From assembly GCF_007827595.1 (NCBI RefSeq), contig NZ_VISR01000011.1, positions 168,925-232,924 of the forward strand: DNA of 64,000 nt. Direction: 5' to 3'. The stretch's first letter is position 1, and the number at the start of each line of letters is the position of its first letter. Origin of the DNA: Streptomyces sp. BK340 (GTDB lineage: Bacteria > Actinomycetota > Actinomycetes > Streptomycetales > Streptomycetaceae). The notes under the pieces are model-generated. The model was not told the origin of the DNA. It worked only from the letters and a program-made list of their open reading frames with translations, and ran no database searches. Shown here in pieces: positions 33,250-42,563 of this stretch. The position numbers and the translations under genes are program-made.

Positions 33250-36200
33250 GTGTCCTCTTTTGTTCACCTGCACAACCACACCGAGTACTCGATGCTCGAC
33301 GGCGCTCAGAAGCTCAAGCCGATGTTCGCCGAGGTTGCGAAGCAGGGCATGCCGGCCGTCGCAATGAGTGACCACGGCAACATGTTCGGCGCGTACGAGT
33401 TCCAGCAGGTGGCCAAGGGCTTCGAGAGCGTCAAGCCGATCCTCGGGATCGAGGCGTACGTCGCTCCGTCGTCGCGGCGCAATCGGAAGCAGGAGTTCTG
33501 GGGGCCGGGCGGGCAGCGTGCCATGTCGGACGACGGCGAGGGTTCGAAGGACGTCTCCGGCGGTGGGCGCTTCACTCATATGACGATGTGGGCGACGGGT
33601 GCGCAGGGCCTGCGCAACCTCTTCTGTCTCTCGACAGAGGCCAGCTACACGGGCCAGTTCCCGGCAGGCAAGCCCCGCATGGACATGGAGCTGATCAGCG
33701 AGCACGCCGAGGGGGTCATCGCGACGACCGGGTGCCCGTCCGGTGCGATCCAGACCCGGCTGCGGCTGAACCAGTACGACGAGGCCCGCGAGGCCGCGGC
33801 CGCGTACCAGGACGTCTTCGGCAAGGAGAACTACTTCCTGGAGCTGATGGACCACGGGCTGTCCATCGAGCGGGAAGTCCGGGACGGGCTGCTGCGTCTG
33901 GCCAAGGAGCTGAACATCCCGCTCCTGGCCACGAATGACGCGCACTACGTCCACGAGGATCAGGCCGACGCGCATGACAACCTGCTGTGTATCGGCGTCG
34001 GCAAGAACAAGGCCGACGAGAAGCGGTTCCGGTTTCAGGGCAGCGGCTACTACCTGAAGACCGCGCAGGAAATGCGGTCTCTGTTCTCCGAGCTGCCGGA
34101 GGCGTGCGACAACACGCTGCTGATTGCCGAGCGGATCGGCTCCTACGACGAGGTCTTCGACTACGTCGACGAGATGCCCCAGTTCCCTGACGTGCCGGAG
34201 GGGGAGACGCAGGAGTCCTGGCTGCGCAAGGAGGTCCTCAAGGGGCTTGCCATGCGCTACGGCGATCCAATCCCCGCCGAAGTGCTGGACCGCTTCGAGA
34301 CCGAGATGTCCGTCATCGGTCCCATGGGGTTCTCTTCCTACTTCCTCGTGGTCGCCGACATCTGCAAGTACGCCCGCGACAATGGCGTCCCCGTCGGACC
34401 GGGCCGTGGTTCGGCCACCGGATCGATCGTCGCCTACGCGACTCGGATCACCGAGCTGTGCCCCCTTGAGCACGGCCTGCTGTTCGAGCGGTTTCTCAAC
34501 CCCGAACGCATCAACCCGCCGGATGTCGACCTCGACTTCGACGACCGCCAGCGCGACAAGATGGTGCGCTACGTCACCGAGAAGTACGGCGACGCCTACA
34601 CCGCCATGGTGAACACGTTCGGCAAGATCAAAGCCAAGAACGCGATCAAGGACTCCTCCCGGATCCTGGGCTATCCCTTCTCCCACGGTGAGCGCATCAC
34701 GAAGGCGCTGCCGCCGGACATCATGGGCAAGTCGATCCCGCTCGACGGCATCTTCGATCCGGAGCACCCCCGCTACGGCGAGGCCGGCGAGATCCGGCAG
34801 ATGTACGAGAACGAGCCGGACGTGAAGAAGGTCATCGACACCGCCAAGGGTGTCGAGGGCCTGACCCGGGGTACCGGCGTCCACGCGGCCGCGGTCATCC
34901 TGTCCAAGACCAAACTGACGGACCGCATCCCACTGCACATGCGGGCCTCCGACGGCGTGAAGATCACCGGCTTCGACTATCCGTCGTGCGAAGCCATGGG
35001 CCTGATCAAGATGGACTTCCTGGGCCTGCGGAACCTGGGCGTCATCGACCACGCCCTGGAGAACATCCGGGAGAACCGCGGCGTCAAGCTCGCCACCGTC
35101 GACCCGCTGAACGGCGACAAGGACACCATTGTCATCCCTCTGGATGACAAGAAAACCTTCGAACTGCTGGGCCGAGGTGACACCTTCGGTGTGTTCCAGC
35201 TCGACGGCGGCGGCATGCGCGCGCTGCTGAAGCTGATGGAGCCGACCCGATTCGAGGACATCGCGGCAGCCCTGGCGCTGTACCGGCCTGGCCCGATGGC
35301 CGCCAACGCACACACCAACTACGCGCTGCGGCAGAACGGCAAGCAGGACCCCGACCCTATCCACCCGGAGCTGAAGGACGTCCTCGACCCGATCCTGGGC
35401 AGCACTCACCACCTGCTCATCTTCCAAGAGCAGATCATGGCCATCGCCCGGACCCTGGCCGGGTACACCCTTGGCGGCGCCGACATGCTGCGCCGCGCGA
35501 TGGGCAAGAAGAAGCCCGAGGTCCTGGCCGCGGAGTGGAAGAACTTCCACGCCGGCATGACGGGCAACGGCTACTCGGAAGAGGCCACCAAGGCGATCTG
35601 GGACGTCATGCTCCCGTTCTCCGGCTATGCCTTCAACAAGTCCCACACCGCCGGATACGGACTCGTCTCCTACTGGACCGCGTACCTGAAGGCCAACTAC
35701 CCGGCCGAGTACATGGCCGCGCTGCTCACCTCCGTCGGCGACGACAAGGACAAAGCCGGCGTCTACCTGGCCGACGCCCGCAAGCTCGGCGTCACCGTCC
35801 TGTCGCCCGACGTCAACGAATCCCTGGCCGAGTTCGCAGCGGTGGGCGACGACGTCCGCTTCGGCCTGCTCTCGGTGCGCAACGTCGGCGAGAACGTGAT
35901 CGAGTCGATCATCACGGCACGGAAGGCCCAGGGGAAGTACACCTCGTTCCAGGACTTCCTCGACAAGGTCGACCTGCCCGCACTGAACAAACGGGCCATC
36001 GACTCACTCATCAAGGCCGGCGCCTTCGACTCACTCGGGCACACCCGCAAGGGGCTGGCCACCGTGCACGAGATGGCAGTCGACGCGGTCGTGCCACTGA
36101 AGAAGGCCGCCGCGTACGGGCAGGACGACCTCTTCGCCGGCCTGGGCGGCGCCGACGGCGGTAGCGACGACTCCGGATTCGGCATCGATATGAAGATCGG

Positions 36201-36849
36201 CGAGGAGGAGTGGCCGCGCAAGCAGCTCTTGTCCACCGAACGGGAGATGCTCGGCATGTACGTCTCCGCCCATCCACTGGACGGCACCGAGAACATCCTC
36301 ACCGCCAACCGCGACACCACAATCGTCGACCTGCTGTCCTCCGGACGCACCGAGGGCATCGTGCGTCTGTCGGGCCTGATCACCAGCGTCCAGCTGAAGA
36401 TGACCAAGCAGGGCAACAGCTGGGCGATCGTCAACCTTGCCGACCGGGACGGCACGATCGAAGTCCTCTTCTTCCCTGCCACGTACCAGCTCGTCGCAGG
36501 CGCCCTGGTCGAAGACAGCGTGGTCTCCGTCCAGGGCCGCCTCAACGACCGAGACGGCTCGATCAGCATCTTCGGACAGGAACTGCAGGTACTCGACGTC
36601 ACCTCAGCCGAACGCGCCGGCGCGGCACCCGTAGGACTCACCTTGCCCTACCACCGCATCAACGAGCCCGCGCTCAAGGAACTCAGGCGGATCGTGGGGG
36701 CTCACCCCGGCGAGAACCCGGTCCACCTCTCGGTCCGCGGAGTACAGAAGACGATCGTCTACCGATTGCAAGCCACCGTGAACGCCACCACGATCGCCTC
36801 CGACATCAAGGGATCATTCGGACCCGACGCATGGCAAGGAGTCGCGTGA
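33250..36849 (+). CDS. dnaE: DNA polymerase III alpha subunit (extra copy)
   Basis: 1199 aa replicative polymerase of DnaE1 size. The PHP domain starts at once (HLHNHTEYSMLDG, MSDHGNMFG); the palm holds PDVDLDFDD at 424-432 with the catalytic Asp triad; finger motifs (FGVFQLDGGGMRALLKLMEP, SGYAFNKSHTAGYGLVSYWT), tandem HhH region and the OB fold (VRLSGLITSVQLKMTKQGNS, about 1037 onward) all follow in order. GTG start with GGAGG 10 bases upstream. Full motif retention implies an active enzyme supplied by this element in addition to the chromosomal copy. Stop overlaps the next start. Confidence 0.95.
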   Translation: MSSFVHLHNHTEYSMLDGAQKLKPMFAEVAKQGMPAVAMSDHGNMFGAYEFQQVAKGFESVKPILGIEAYVAPSSRRNRKQEFWGPGGQRAMSDDGEGSKDVSGGGRFTHMTMWATGAQGLRNLFCLSTEASYTGQFPAGKPRMDMELISEHAEGVIATTGCPSGAIQTRLRLNQYDEAREAAAAYQDVFGKENYFLELMDHGLSIEREVRDGLLRLAKELNIPLLATNDAHYVHEDQADAHDNLLCIGVGKNKADEKRFRFQGSGYYLKTAQEMRSLFSELPEACDNTLLIAERIGSYDEVFDYVDEMPQFPDVPEGETQESWLRKEVLKGLAMRYGDPIPAEVLDRFETEMSVIGPMGFSSYFLVVADICKYARDNGVPVGPGRGSATGSIVAYATRITELCPLEHGLLFERFLNPERINPPDVDLDFDDRQRDKMVRYVTEKYGDAYTAMVNTFGKIKAKNAIKDSSRILGYPFSHGERITKALPPDIMGKSIPLDGIFDPEHPRYGEAGEIRQMYENEPDVKKVIDTAKGVEGLTRGTGVHAAAVILSKTKLTDRIPLHMRASDGVKITGFDYPSCEAMGLIKMDFLGLRNLGVIDHALENIRENRGVKLATVDPLNGDKDTIVIPLDDKKTFELLGRGDTFGVFQLDGGGMRALLKLMEPTRFEDIAAALALYRPGPMAANAHTNYALRQNGKQDPDPIHPELKDVLDPILGSTHHLLIFQEQIMAIARTLAGYTLGGADMLRRAMGKKKPEVLAAEWKNFHAGMTGNGYSEEATKAIWDVMLPFSGYAFNKSHTAGYGLVSYWTAYLKANYPAEYMAALLTSVGDDKDKAGVYLADARKLGVTVLSPDVNESLAEFAAVGDDVRFGLLSVRNVGENVIESIITARKAQGKYTSFQDFLDKVDLPALNKRAIDSLIKAGAFDSLGHTRKGLATVHEMAVDAVVPLKKAAAYGQDDLFAGLGGADGGSDDSGFGIDMKIGEEEWPRKQLLSTEREMLGMYVSAHPLDGTENILTANRDTTIVDLLSSGRTEGIVRLSGLITSVQLKMTKQGNSWAIVNLADRDGTIEVLFFPATYQLVAGALVEDSVVSVQGRLNDRDGSISIFGQELQVLDVTSAERAGAAPVGLTLPYHRINEPALKELRRIVGAHPGENPVHLSVRGVQKTIVYRLQATVNATTIASDIKGSFGPDAWQGVA

Positions 36850-37205
36850 CTGATCCGGACAACAGTAGAGAGGAGATCCACCTCCGGCTCGACACCCCTC
36901 CGCCTTGCACACGATGCGAAGGACCAGCCCTCCTGCTGGCCCGGTTCCCACACGCCTGGACGAACTGCAATGGGCGAAGAGTCGCAGGCCTGCGCGAGAG
37001 CACGCTGTGCCCGATCTGCGACCGGGGGAAGAGCGACGCCGAAGCCCTGCTACAGCTCCTTATGGCCTGCGGCGAACTCGACGCCACCAGCTTCGAGTCC
37101 CTCGGAGGGTTGGCAGCCGCGTGGGTCGAGTCCCTACGCCAGGAATATGTCGATATCGAGCTTCTCAACAGCGAGCATGAACAGTGGCAACGCGGCGATC
37201 TCTGA
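36846..37205 (+). CDS. DUF6300 family protein
   Basis: 119 aa. PPPCTRCEGPALLLARFPHA with CxxC at 21-24 and a second pair CPIC, plus the C-terminal EHEQWQRGDL, match the DUF6300 family of streptomycete proteins, which probably bind zinc. GTG overlaps the dnaE stop codon, so it is translationally coupled to the polymerase; a replisome-related role would be a reasonable guess but nothing in the sequence proves it. Confidence 0.85.
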   Translation: MTDPDNSREEIHLRLDTPPPCTRCEGPALLLARFPHAWTNCNGRRVAGLRESTLCPICDRGKSDAEALLQLLMACGELDATSFESLGGLAAAWVESLRQEYVDIELLNSEHEQWQRGDL

Positions 37206-37345
37206 CCATTCGATGAGCAAGTCCGGAATTTGACATCAGATCAATTCCCTCTGCAGCAGGGCCTTCGTGTGCGTTGACGGGTACACGCCTGGTACACCGT
37301 GCATCGCGGTGAGCGCCGAAAGGGGGAGTCGTACAGGCAGGAGCT

Positions 37346-37738
37346 GTGCTGGACGGGCGCTACCGGCTGATCGAGCCCATCGGCGCGGGCGGCTTCGGCC
37401 AGGTCTGGAAGGCACACGACCCCAACGTCGACCGCCTGGTCGCAGTCAAGGTGCTCACCGGTGACGCGGGCAGCAGGCGGCAGGCGGCCAGCTTCGCCCG
37501 TGAGGCCGCAGTCGCCGGCGGCCTCACTCACCCGAACATCGCACCCGTCTACGACTTCGGCTCAGCGACACACGACGGGCAGACGTGCGCCTACCTGGTG
37601 ATGGAGCTCCTGGCCGGCCAACCGCTCTGGAAGCCGGAAGACTGCCCCTGCCGAAGGCCCTGTACGTCGCTGACGCCCTGGATGCCGCTCACGACGCGGG
37701 CCTGACCTACCGGGACATCAAGAAAAATTCGCGCCGCC
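37346..37738 (+). pseudogene. truncated Ser/Thr protein kinase
   Basis: The N-lobe is intact: GAGGFGQVWKA glycine loop, VAVKVL with the ATP lysine, the alphaC helix FAREAAVAGGLTHPNIAPVYD and hinge YLVMELLAG. Near base 37630 the frame shifts by one (frame ending LLAGQPLWKPEDC continues as LPKALYVADALDAAHDAGL in the next frame) and the catalytic loop stops at RDIKKNS, where HRDIKPSN is expected. No activation loop or C-lobe remains. Dead kinase gene, cut by a rearrangement. Confidence 0.75.
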
Positions 37739-37830
37739 ACGCTCGGTGACGGGGGTCCCACCCCGATGCCGGAGCCGCCGGGCAGCCGGTCGCGCAGCCG
37801 CTCCAGCCTGCCCTCGTCGCGCCGCAGCGG

Positions 37831-38271
37831 CCGGGCCGCCGGGTCCGCATCCTCGGCATCGTCACCGGGGTCGGGCTGCTGCTGGTCGGCACCTTCCCCG
37901 GTTCCCCCGAGGCGGTCGCCGACGGCACCATCGCCCTGCACACCTCCGGCGCCGCGCTCGCGATCTTCGGAGGCAACCTCGCCGCGATGACCACAGGTGC
38001 CGGCCTGCGCCGCCAGGCACACCGACGCCTGGGCACCGCGCTCATCGCCCTGGGCGCCGCCGGGACGGTCAGCGTGGTGGTCATGTTCGCCTGGGCGGCG
38101 ATCGTCGCCTCCGCCAGCGTCATCACCGGTGTCGCGGTCGCCGAACGCGCCTCGGTCTACACGATCACGACCGCCGAACTCCTCCTCGGCATCGCCGTGT
38201 TCACCGCGATCCGCCGCCGGGCCCGGCGCAGAACCGACAGCGCACTCGCGGAAAGGAGCGAGCATCACCGC
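37831..38271 (+). pseudogene. fragment of a DUF998-like membrane protein
   Basis: In frame with the downstream epimerase piece and lacking its own start. Hydrophobic segments ILGIVTGVGLLLVGTFPGSP, IALHTSGAALAIFGGNLAAM, TALIALGAAGTVSVVVMFAW and a final span before RRRARRR resemble the later helices of DUF998 proteins. The N-terminal part is missing because the kinase fragment is fused here. Confidence 0.5.
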
Positions 38272-38430
38272 ATGAGGGTAGTGGTCTTCGGCGGGAGCGG
38301 CCTCATCGGCGACGGCTTCCTCCAGGAGAGCCTGCGGGCCCCCGACGTCACCGAGGTCATCACCATCGGGCGTACGCCGTTGAACCTGACGCACCCAAAG
38401 CGGCGCCTGCACTCTCTGGACGACGGATGA
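38272..38430 (+). pseudogene. N-terminal fragment of an NAD(P)-binding epimerase/dehydratase-type protein
   Basis: MRVVVFGGSGLIGDGFLQES is the Rossmann GxxGxxG start of the short-chain/NmrA superfamily, with EVITIGRTPLN as the second strand. The frame ends after 52 residues where about 200 or more are expected, so the gene is truncated. It follows the DUF998-like fragment in the same frame with AAGGAG 13 bases ahead of the ATG. Confidence 0.6.
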
Positions 38431-38439
38431 CGCCGGAAC

Positions 38440-38662
38440 TCACCAACATGTGCTCTCGCTCAAGACCTACGCAGCCACGCATCCTGAGGTCGGGATGGAC
38501 ATCACACCTGTCGAGGCGAACGGCCTCACTCACCCGAGGCGCCGAGTGATACAAGGTGCGCAGCAGCGCGTAGCCCCGTGCCGCCGGCGGATAGTCGGAC
38601 GTGGTCACAAGGCGGGGGCGGGCGAAGGCGAAGAAGGCGTCAGGCGACATCGAGGCGTCCAC
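38440..38662 (-). pseudogene. tyrosine recombinase/transposase fragment
   Basis: The minus strand reads PPAARGYALLRTLYHSAPRV followed by SEAVRLDRCDVHPD, resembling the region around the first catalytic Arg (TGARVSEA) of phage-type integrases, with Gly replaced near the Arg. The frame has neither the N-terminal nor the His-X-X-Arg/Tyr parts. A relic of the element that rearranged this stretch. Confidence 0.55.
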
Positions 38663-38738
38663 GCCTTTCCGGGCGAGAAAGTTCTACGCCCGCGTCGGCG
38701 TGGCTGCTTCAGACCGGACGACGAGTGGTGATGCGTGT

Positions 38739-39090
38739 TCAGACGGAGGTCGTGCGGCGGGAGAGGGCCCGCAGAAGGAGTGCGGTGCCGACTGCGGCGG
38801 TGAGGAGTACGCCGTCGGCGGCCCAGGCCAGCGTGGCAGTGCGGGACGACCCGGTTGAGTGCTGCGCCAGGCCCTTCTTTCCGGGGGCGGCGGGGGCGAT
38901 GCGCGCAGTCGGGCCCATGGTTTGTCGGGACCGGTCTGGTCGACGTCGTGCCGGTAGACGACGTAGATGCCGGGTGCGGAGTCGCAGGTCAGGGTGGTGG
39001 TGGCGGTCAGGACGGCTTTGGCGCCGCGCAGGACGGGGCGGTCGGTGAAGGCGCGGGAGGTGAGGGTGATATCTCCGTCCGATCCCGGCT
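38739..39090 (-). pseudogene. frameshifted membrane-anchored protein remnant
   Basis: Two minus-strand frames join into one plausible protein: TLTSRAFTDRPVLRGAKAVL, LTATTTLTCDSAPGIYVVYR and HDVDQTGPDKPWARLR, then after a one-base shift GKKGLAQHSTGSSRTATLAW and the hydrophobic end ADGVLLTAAVGTALLLRALS. It looks like an extracellular domain with a C-terminal membrane anchor. No family recognised. Confidence 0.4.
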
Positions 39091-39390
39091 CCGCCACGCC
39101 GCCGAGCGGCTGCGCAAGACCGCACAGGCCGCACAGGGACCGAGCACGGCCGGGCGCCTGGCGACCGGCCTGCGGGCGAAGTCGGTCCAGCACACCATTC
39201 GCTGCGGGCCGAGGACCGCGTTCAGGCGCCGTGCGACTTCTGTCCGGTGACAGGGCTCCTTCAGACATCTTGGGCGCCCAGGGTCCGACAAGGCGGGCCA
39301 CGTCGTCGAGCAGCGTCCGGCGTCATGGTCGACCGCGGTCACGTGCGCGGCCACCGAGGTCCTCGGGTTGCCTGTCGGTGTGCAACGGCT

Positions 39391-39437
39391 GTCCTCTTGC
39401 CGGTGGACGCCTCATCGGCGTCCACCGGCAAGAGGAC
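39391..39437. terminator. 20-bp perfect hairpin
   Basis: GTCCTCTTGCCGGTGGACGC and its exact complement around a 7-base loop, 9 bases past the stop of the lamin-tail gene. Strong enough to terminate from either side. Confidence 0.75.
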
Positions 39438-39446
39438 GGGGCTGGG

Positions 39447-39920
39447 TCAGCGGCGGATGCGATGCTGACCCCAGGAGAATTCGTCGACGAAGCGGTCGCG
39501 GTCGTTGCGCAGGGTCGCGGTGTCGTAGTCGTTGTTCCAGACGTAGTGGCGGCGGTCCTGGAACACGTCGGTGCCGCTGTCGCGGCCGGTGCCGGTGTGG
39601 ACGCGGACGGTGGAGCGGCCCTGGAGGCGGTAGTGGTCGAAGGTGTAGGTGTGGCCGTCCTCGTCCGAGAGGGTCCAGCCGTCGAGGTTGACCACGCGAC
39701 GGCTGTTGTTGGTGATGTCCACCCACTCCCTGTTCAGGGAGCGGTTGGAGCGGTCGTCGCGTCCCGGCGAGTCGTACTGCACGTCGCTGATGTAGACGGC
39801 GCTGTGGTGGCGGCCCGGATGGTGGTCGGCGGCCGAGGCCGGCAGTGCCACAGTGGCCACGGCGGCGGCCGCCACGGCGGCAACGGCGGTCATGCGACGC
39901 ACGGATGCGGAAACGGTCAC
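39447..39920 (-). CDS. secreted lamin-tail-domain protein
   Basis: 157 aa with the GTG used here (GGGGGA upstream); an ATG 8 codons earlier is possible. Signal peptide SVRRMTAVAAVAAAAVATVA ends at LPASAA. The mature part is one lamin-tail (LTD) immunoglobulin-like domain: VYISDVQYDSPG, EWVDITNNSRRVVNLDGWTL, a TYTFDHYRLQGRSTVRVHTG strand and WNNDYDTATLRNDRD. Bacterial LTD domains occur on exported proteins, frequently beside nucleases, and here the next genes are also secreted proteins. Followed by a strong terminator. Confidence 0.85.
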   Translation of the reverse strand: MTVSASVRRMTAVAAVAAAAVATVALPASAADHHPGRHHSAVYISDVQYDSPGRDDRSNRSLNREWVDITNNSRRVVNLDGWTLSDEDGHTYTFDHYRLQGRSTVRVHTGTGRDSGTDVFQDRRHYVWNNDYDTATLRNDRDRFVDEFSWGQHRIRR

Positions 39921-40031
39921 GAGGATCCCCCTACAGGAGTCCATGGCACCCCCTGTGCGGTCCTGCGGATGTGAGAACCCCGCAGGCCGGTGGTGGTGCG
40001 TTGTGCGGGTGGCGGCCGGCCGGCCGCGCAC

Positions 40032-40414
40032 TCACACTGTGCAGGCCGTGCGCCCGGATCGTGGGGGAGATGTGTGCTTCATTACGGGTTCAACATATTT
40101 CTGTGACTCTCCGCTGCAACATCCATGTATGCCTCTAACACGCCTGATTGGCCTTTTGTCAGGGAAGCTGGCCATACCGTCACTGGCCTGTGTGGTGTGC
40201 CGATACCGATCCGGCACCTCGGTCCCTGAGGCATCGTCACCCGAAAGTGAGTAACAGCGGCCCTCCCCAACCGACCGGACTAGTCCGCTCGGGCTTCGGC
40301 GCGCCCGCCAGGATGGAGACCCCGGTTGGAAAACGAGGTCCGAGGCTGCCGTGCTCATCCGCGGTAGGGTTCACCGGCCTCGCTGCATAGACATCAAGCT
40401 GTAGGTCCCCGAGC
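40032..40414. other. intergenic stretch without recognisable gene
   Basis: Upstream of the lamin-tail gene. It is AT-richer around 40080-40180 (probable promoter region for that gene). No convincing ORF, RNA or repeat seen. Confidence 0.4.
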
Positions 40415-40463
40415 ATGCGTGAGGCCCCGTACAGCGCTCTGCGCTGTACGGGGCCTCACGCAT
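40415..40463 (-). terminator. 22-bp perfect hairpin
   Basis: Arms start ATGCGTGAGGCCCCGTACAG and are complementary over 22 bases with loop CTCTG. It ends 4 bases before the stop codon of the 167-aa gene and is that gene's terminator. Confidence 0.8.
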
Positions 40464-40466
40464 GGG

Positions 40467-40970
40467 TCAGTGGGTGCGGACGGTGGCTCCATAGCTGTCG
40501 GTCTGGCGCAGTACCGACGCGGGCTGCGGCGGTGCGGGCCACACCTGGATGAGGTACCACTCGGTGACGTTGTCCGGGGCGAGGTCGATGGCGGTGTCCC
40601 GGCCGCGGGCGTGGATGCGCAGCCGGTAGTCGCCGGGGCCGTTGAACGAGAGCACGGGCAGCTCCTCGTCCAGGTCGTCCATCAGGCCTCGTACCACCAG
40701 ATCGCCCGACACCGAGTGCAGGGACACTTCGACGATCTCGTCCCACTCGGCGTCCCCGGCCTGGGGGGCGTTGGTGTGCAGGGTGACGGTGACGTCGACG
40801 TCCCCGGTGTGGATGCCGGTGTGGACCGTGGCGATACCGTCCTGGATCTCGATCAGCCCGTTGTGCTGGCGGGGCAGATCGGGGCCGGCGGGACCGTCCT
40901 CGTCGTTGATCTGGAACTGGTGGTACTGCACGGGCACGAGCCCGCGCCCTTGCTCGGCCTGATCGCTCAT
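40467..40970 (-). CDS. 167-aa beta-rich protein of unknown function
   Basis: No signal peptide or membrane span. Alternating hydrophobic residues (LIEIQDGIATVHTGIHTGDV, LPVLSFNGPGDYRLRIHARG) suggest a beta sandwich, and the C-terminus holds EWYLIQVWPAPPQPA. Similar proteins occur widely in streptomycetes, to my memory without a function. Start ATG with a weak GGGAA. It sits 28 bases after the NucA/NucB-like gene end on the same strand facing the same way; an immunity or inhibitor role for the nuclease is a guess only. Confidence 0.65.
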   Translation of the reverse strand: MSDQAEQGRGLVPVQYHQFQINDEDGPAGPDLPRQHNGLIEIQDGIATVHTGIHTGDVDVTVTLHTNAPQAGDAEWDEIVEVSLHSVSGDLVVRGLMDDLDEELPVLSFNGPGDYRLRIHARGRDTAIDLAPDNVTEWYLIQVWPAPPQPASVLRQTDSYGATVRTH

Positions 40971-40998
40971 GGCGTGTTCCCGGGTGATCGAAGACTGG

Positions 40999-42160
40999 TC
41001 AGGGCTTGATCCACACTTGGAACTTATCCTTCTCCAGGACCCGGTTGTAGAGGTAGAAGCGGCCGAGGGCCTTACCGCCGTCCTCGTTCTGGGTGGCGTT
41101 GATCATGCGCCAGCTGAAGTTGCCGCCTCCGGTGGAGGCACCCTGCCAGGTGGAGGCGAACGGGTACTCGTCGCACTGCTTGCCCGCGGGCCGGTGACGG
41201 CTGGACGGGCACGCCTTGTCCCGGTTCTGCCGGATCTTCGTCTTGTCGGTGAGGCGTGTCAGGTACTTCGTGCTGCTGTACTTGCCCGGCAGGTGCTTGG
41301 TGTTCTGCGCGTACTCGATGTGCTTGGCCAGCTCCGGGTACTCCCCGCTCTTGGCGTACATCATCACCGGGATGTACGGCATGACGCAGCCGATCTTGGA
41401 GGTGCCGGGCAGAGCGTTGTCGCACCGAACGACCGGCAGGCTCAGCGTGATGTCGTTCGTCGGCGCTGCCCACCTGGGGTTGGTGAAGTTCCAGTGGGCC
41501 GTCCCCTGGCCCTGGCCCTTGGATCCCTTGGGGCGGGCGCTGATGGTGGTGTCGAAGAAAAACTGCCCGACAGCCTCCTTGTCCTTGCCCATCGCCTGGG
41601 AGGGGAACTTGCTGTCGGTGACCTTGCACTTGCCCGCGCAGGTGCCCTTCCCGTTCGCGCTGCTGCCAACGGCGGCGCCCGAGGCGCTCACCTGCAGAAG
41701 CTCGACCTGGTAGGCCCACGCCTTGATGTCACGCTTGCTGTAGGAGTAGCCGACGGTCAGGTAGTGCATCTTGCCGATGACGCGACCGGTGCGGACGTCG
41801 TGCACGGTCACATCGGCCTTGAAGACGCCGCAGGCCTTGAACCGGGTGACGTACCAGGTGTTGTTGGCGCCGTGGTCGTCGCACCAGTTGGGTGTCGGCC
41901 ACGCGGTGATGGCTGCCCGCAGGTCAGCTGCGGAGGCCGCCGTCCCCCAGGAGGCGCAGGCGACCGGCTTGGCGCTGCTGGCATCGCGTGCTGCCTTGAG
42001 CCGGGCGTCGCATGCGGTCTTCGCTTGGGCAGCCGTCGTCGTCGGCGTGATGGCCGCCGGGGCCGGCGCGGGCGTCGAGGTGGTTGTGGAGGCCTGCGCG
42101 GTGGTCAAGGAGCCGCCCAACAGCCCCAGCCGCAAGCAGCTTTCTGTATCTGAAACGCAC
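40999..42160 (-). CDS. secreted NucA/NucB-type deoxyribonuclease, frameshift in the signal peptide
   Basis: The C-terminal CDEYPFASTWQGASTGGGNF with the following MINATQNEDGGKALGRFYLY is the NucA/NucB DNase signature; the preceding 200 residues form a Cys-containing extracellular domain. GTG with GGGGAG 6 bases upstream opens a signal peptide VRFRYRKLLAAG, but the run of four C (42124-42127, GGGG in the gene) puts the rest out of frame. With three G the reading becomes LLGGSLTTAQAS, a perfect signal sequence end. Either a sequencing indel or an on/off homopolymer switch. Without it no good start exists for the downstream frame. Confidence 0.75.
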
Positions 42161-42563
42161 GAATGTCTCCCCGTGATGGTCGACTCGCAAGTGACGCGCG
42201 TGACGAACTCGTCACTCGCAGTGATCACATCACGGGTCATACTGTCGGGACAGACAGGTCTGAGACGAACTGGCGTTCCATATCGGTCAGTTCTGAAAGC
42301 GGGGCACGCGACTGGTTCTGATCTGGCCCTGTGACCATCGCCCGTTGGGGCGATAGACACAGGGCTGGTGTTCAGAGTGCGAGGGCGGCGGTGATGGGCC
42401 GGCCAGGGCACCGGCCAAGGCTGAGCAAGCAGGTCGTGCGTTTGTGGGTCAACTGTGCCTGCCATGCAACGTCCGTGCCCTTTTGCGCCGTACCCCGCAC
42501 GGTAGGGCGTCAGCCCGGTGGGGGAACATCTGCTCAGCCATCGCCTGCCTGTGAGGGGTCGTC

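Noticed and set aside
32920..35646. 908-codon minus-strand frame opposite dnaE
   Set aside because: Antisense shadow of the polymerase gene; composition repetitive and motif-free.
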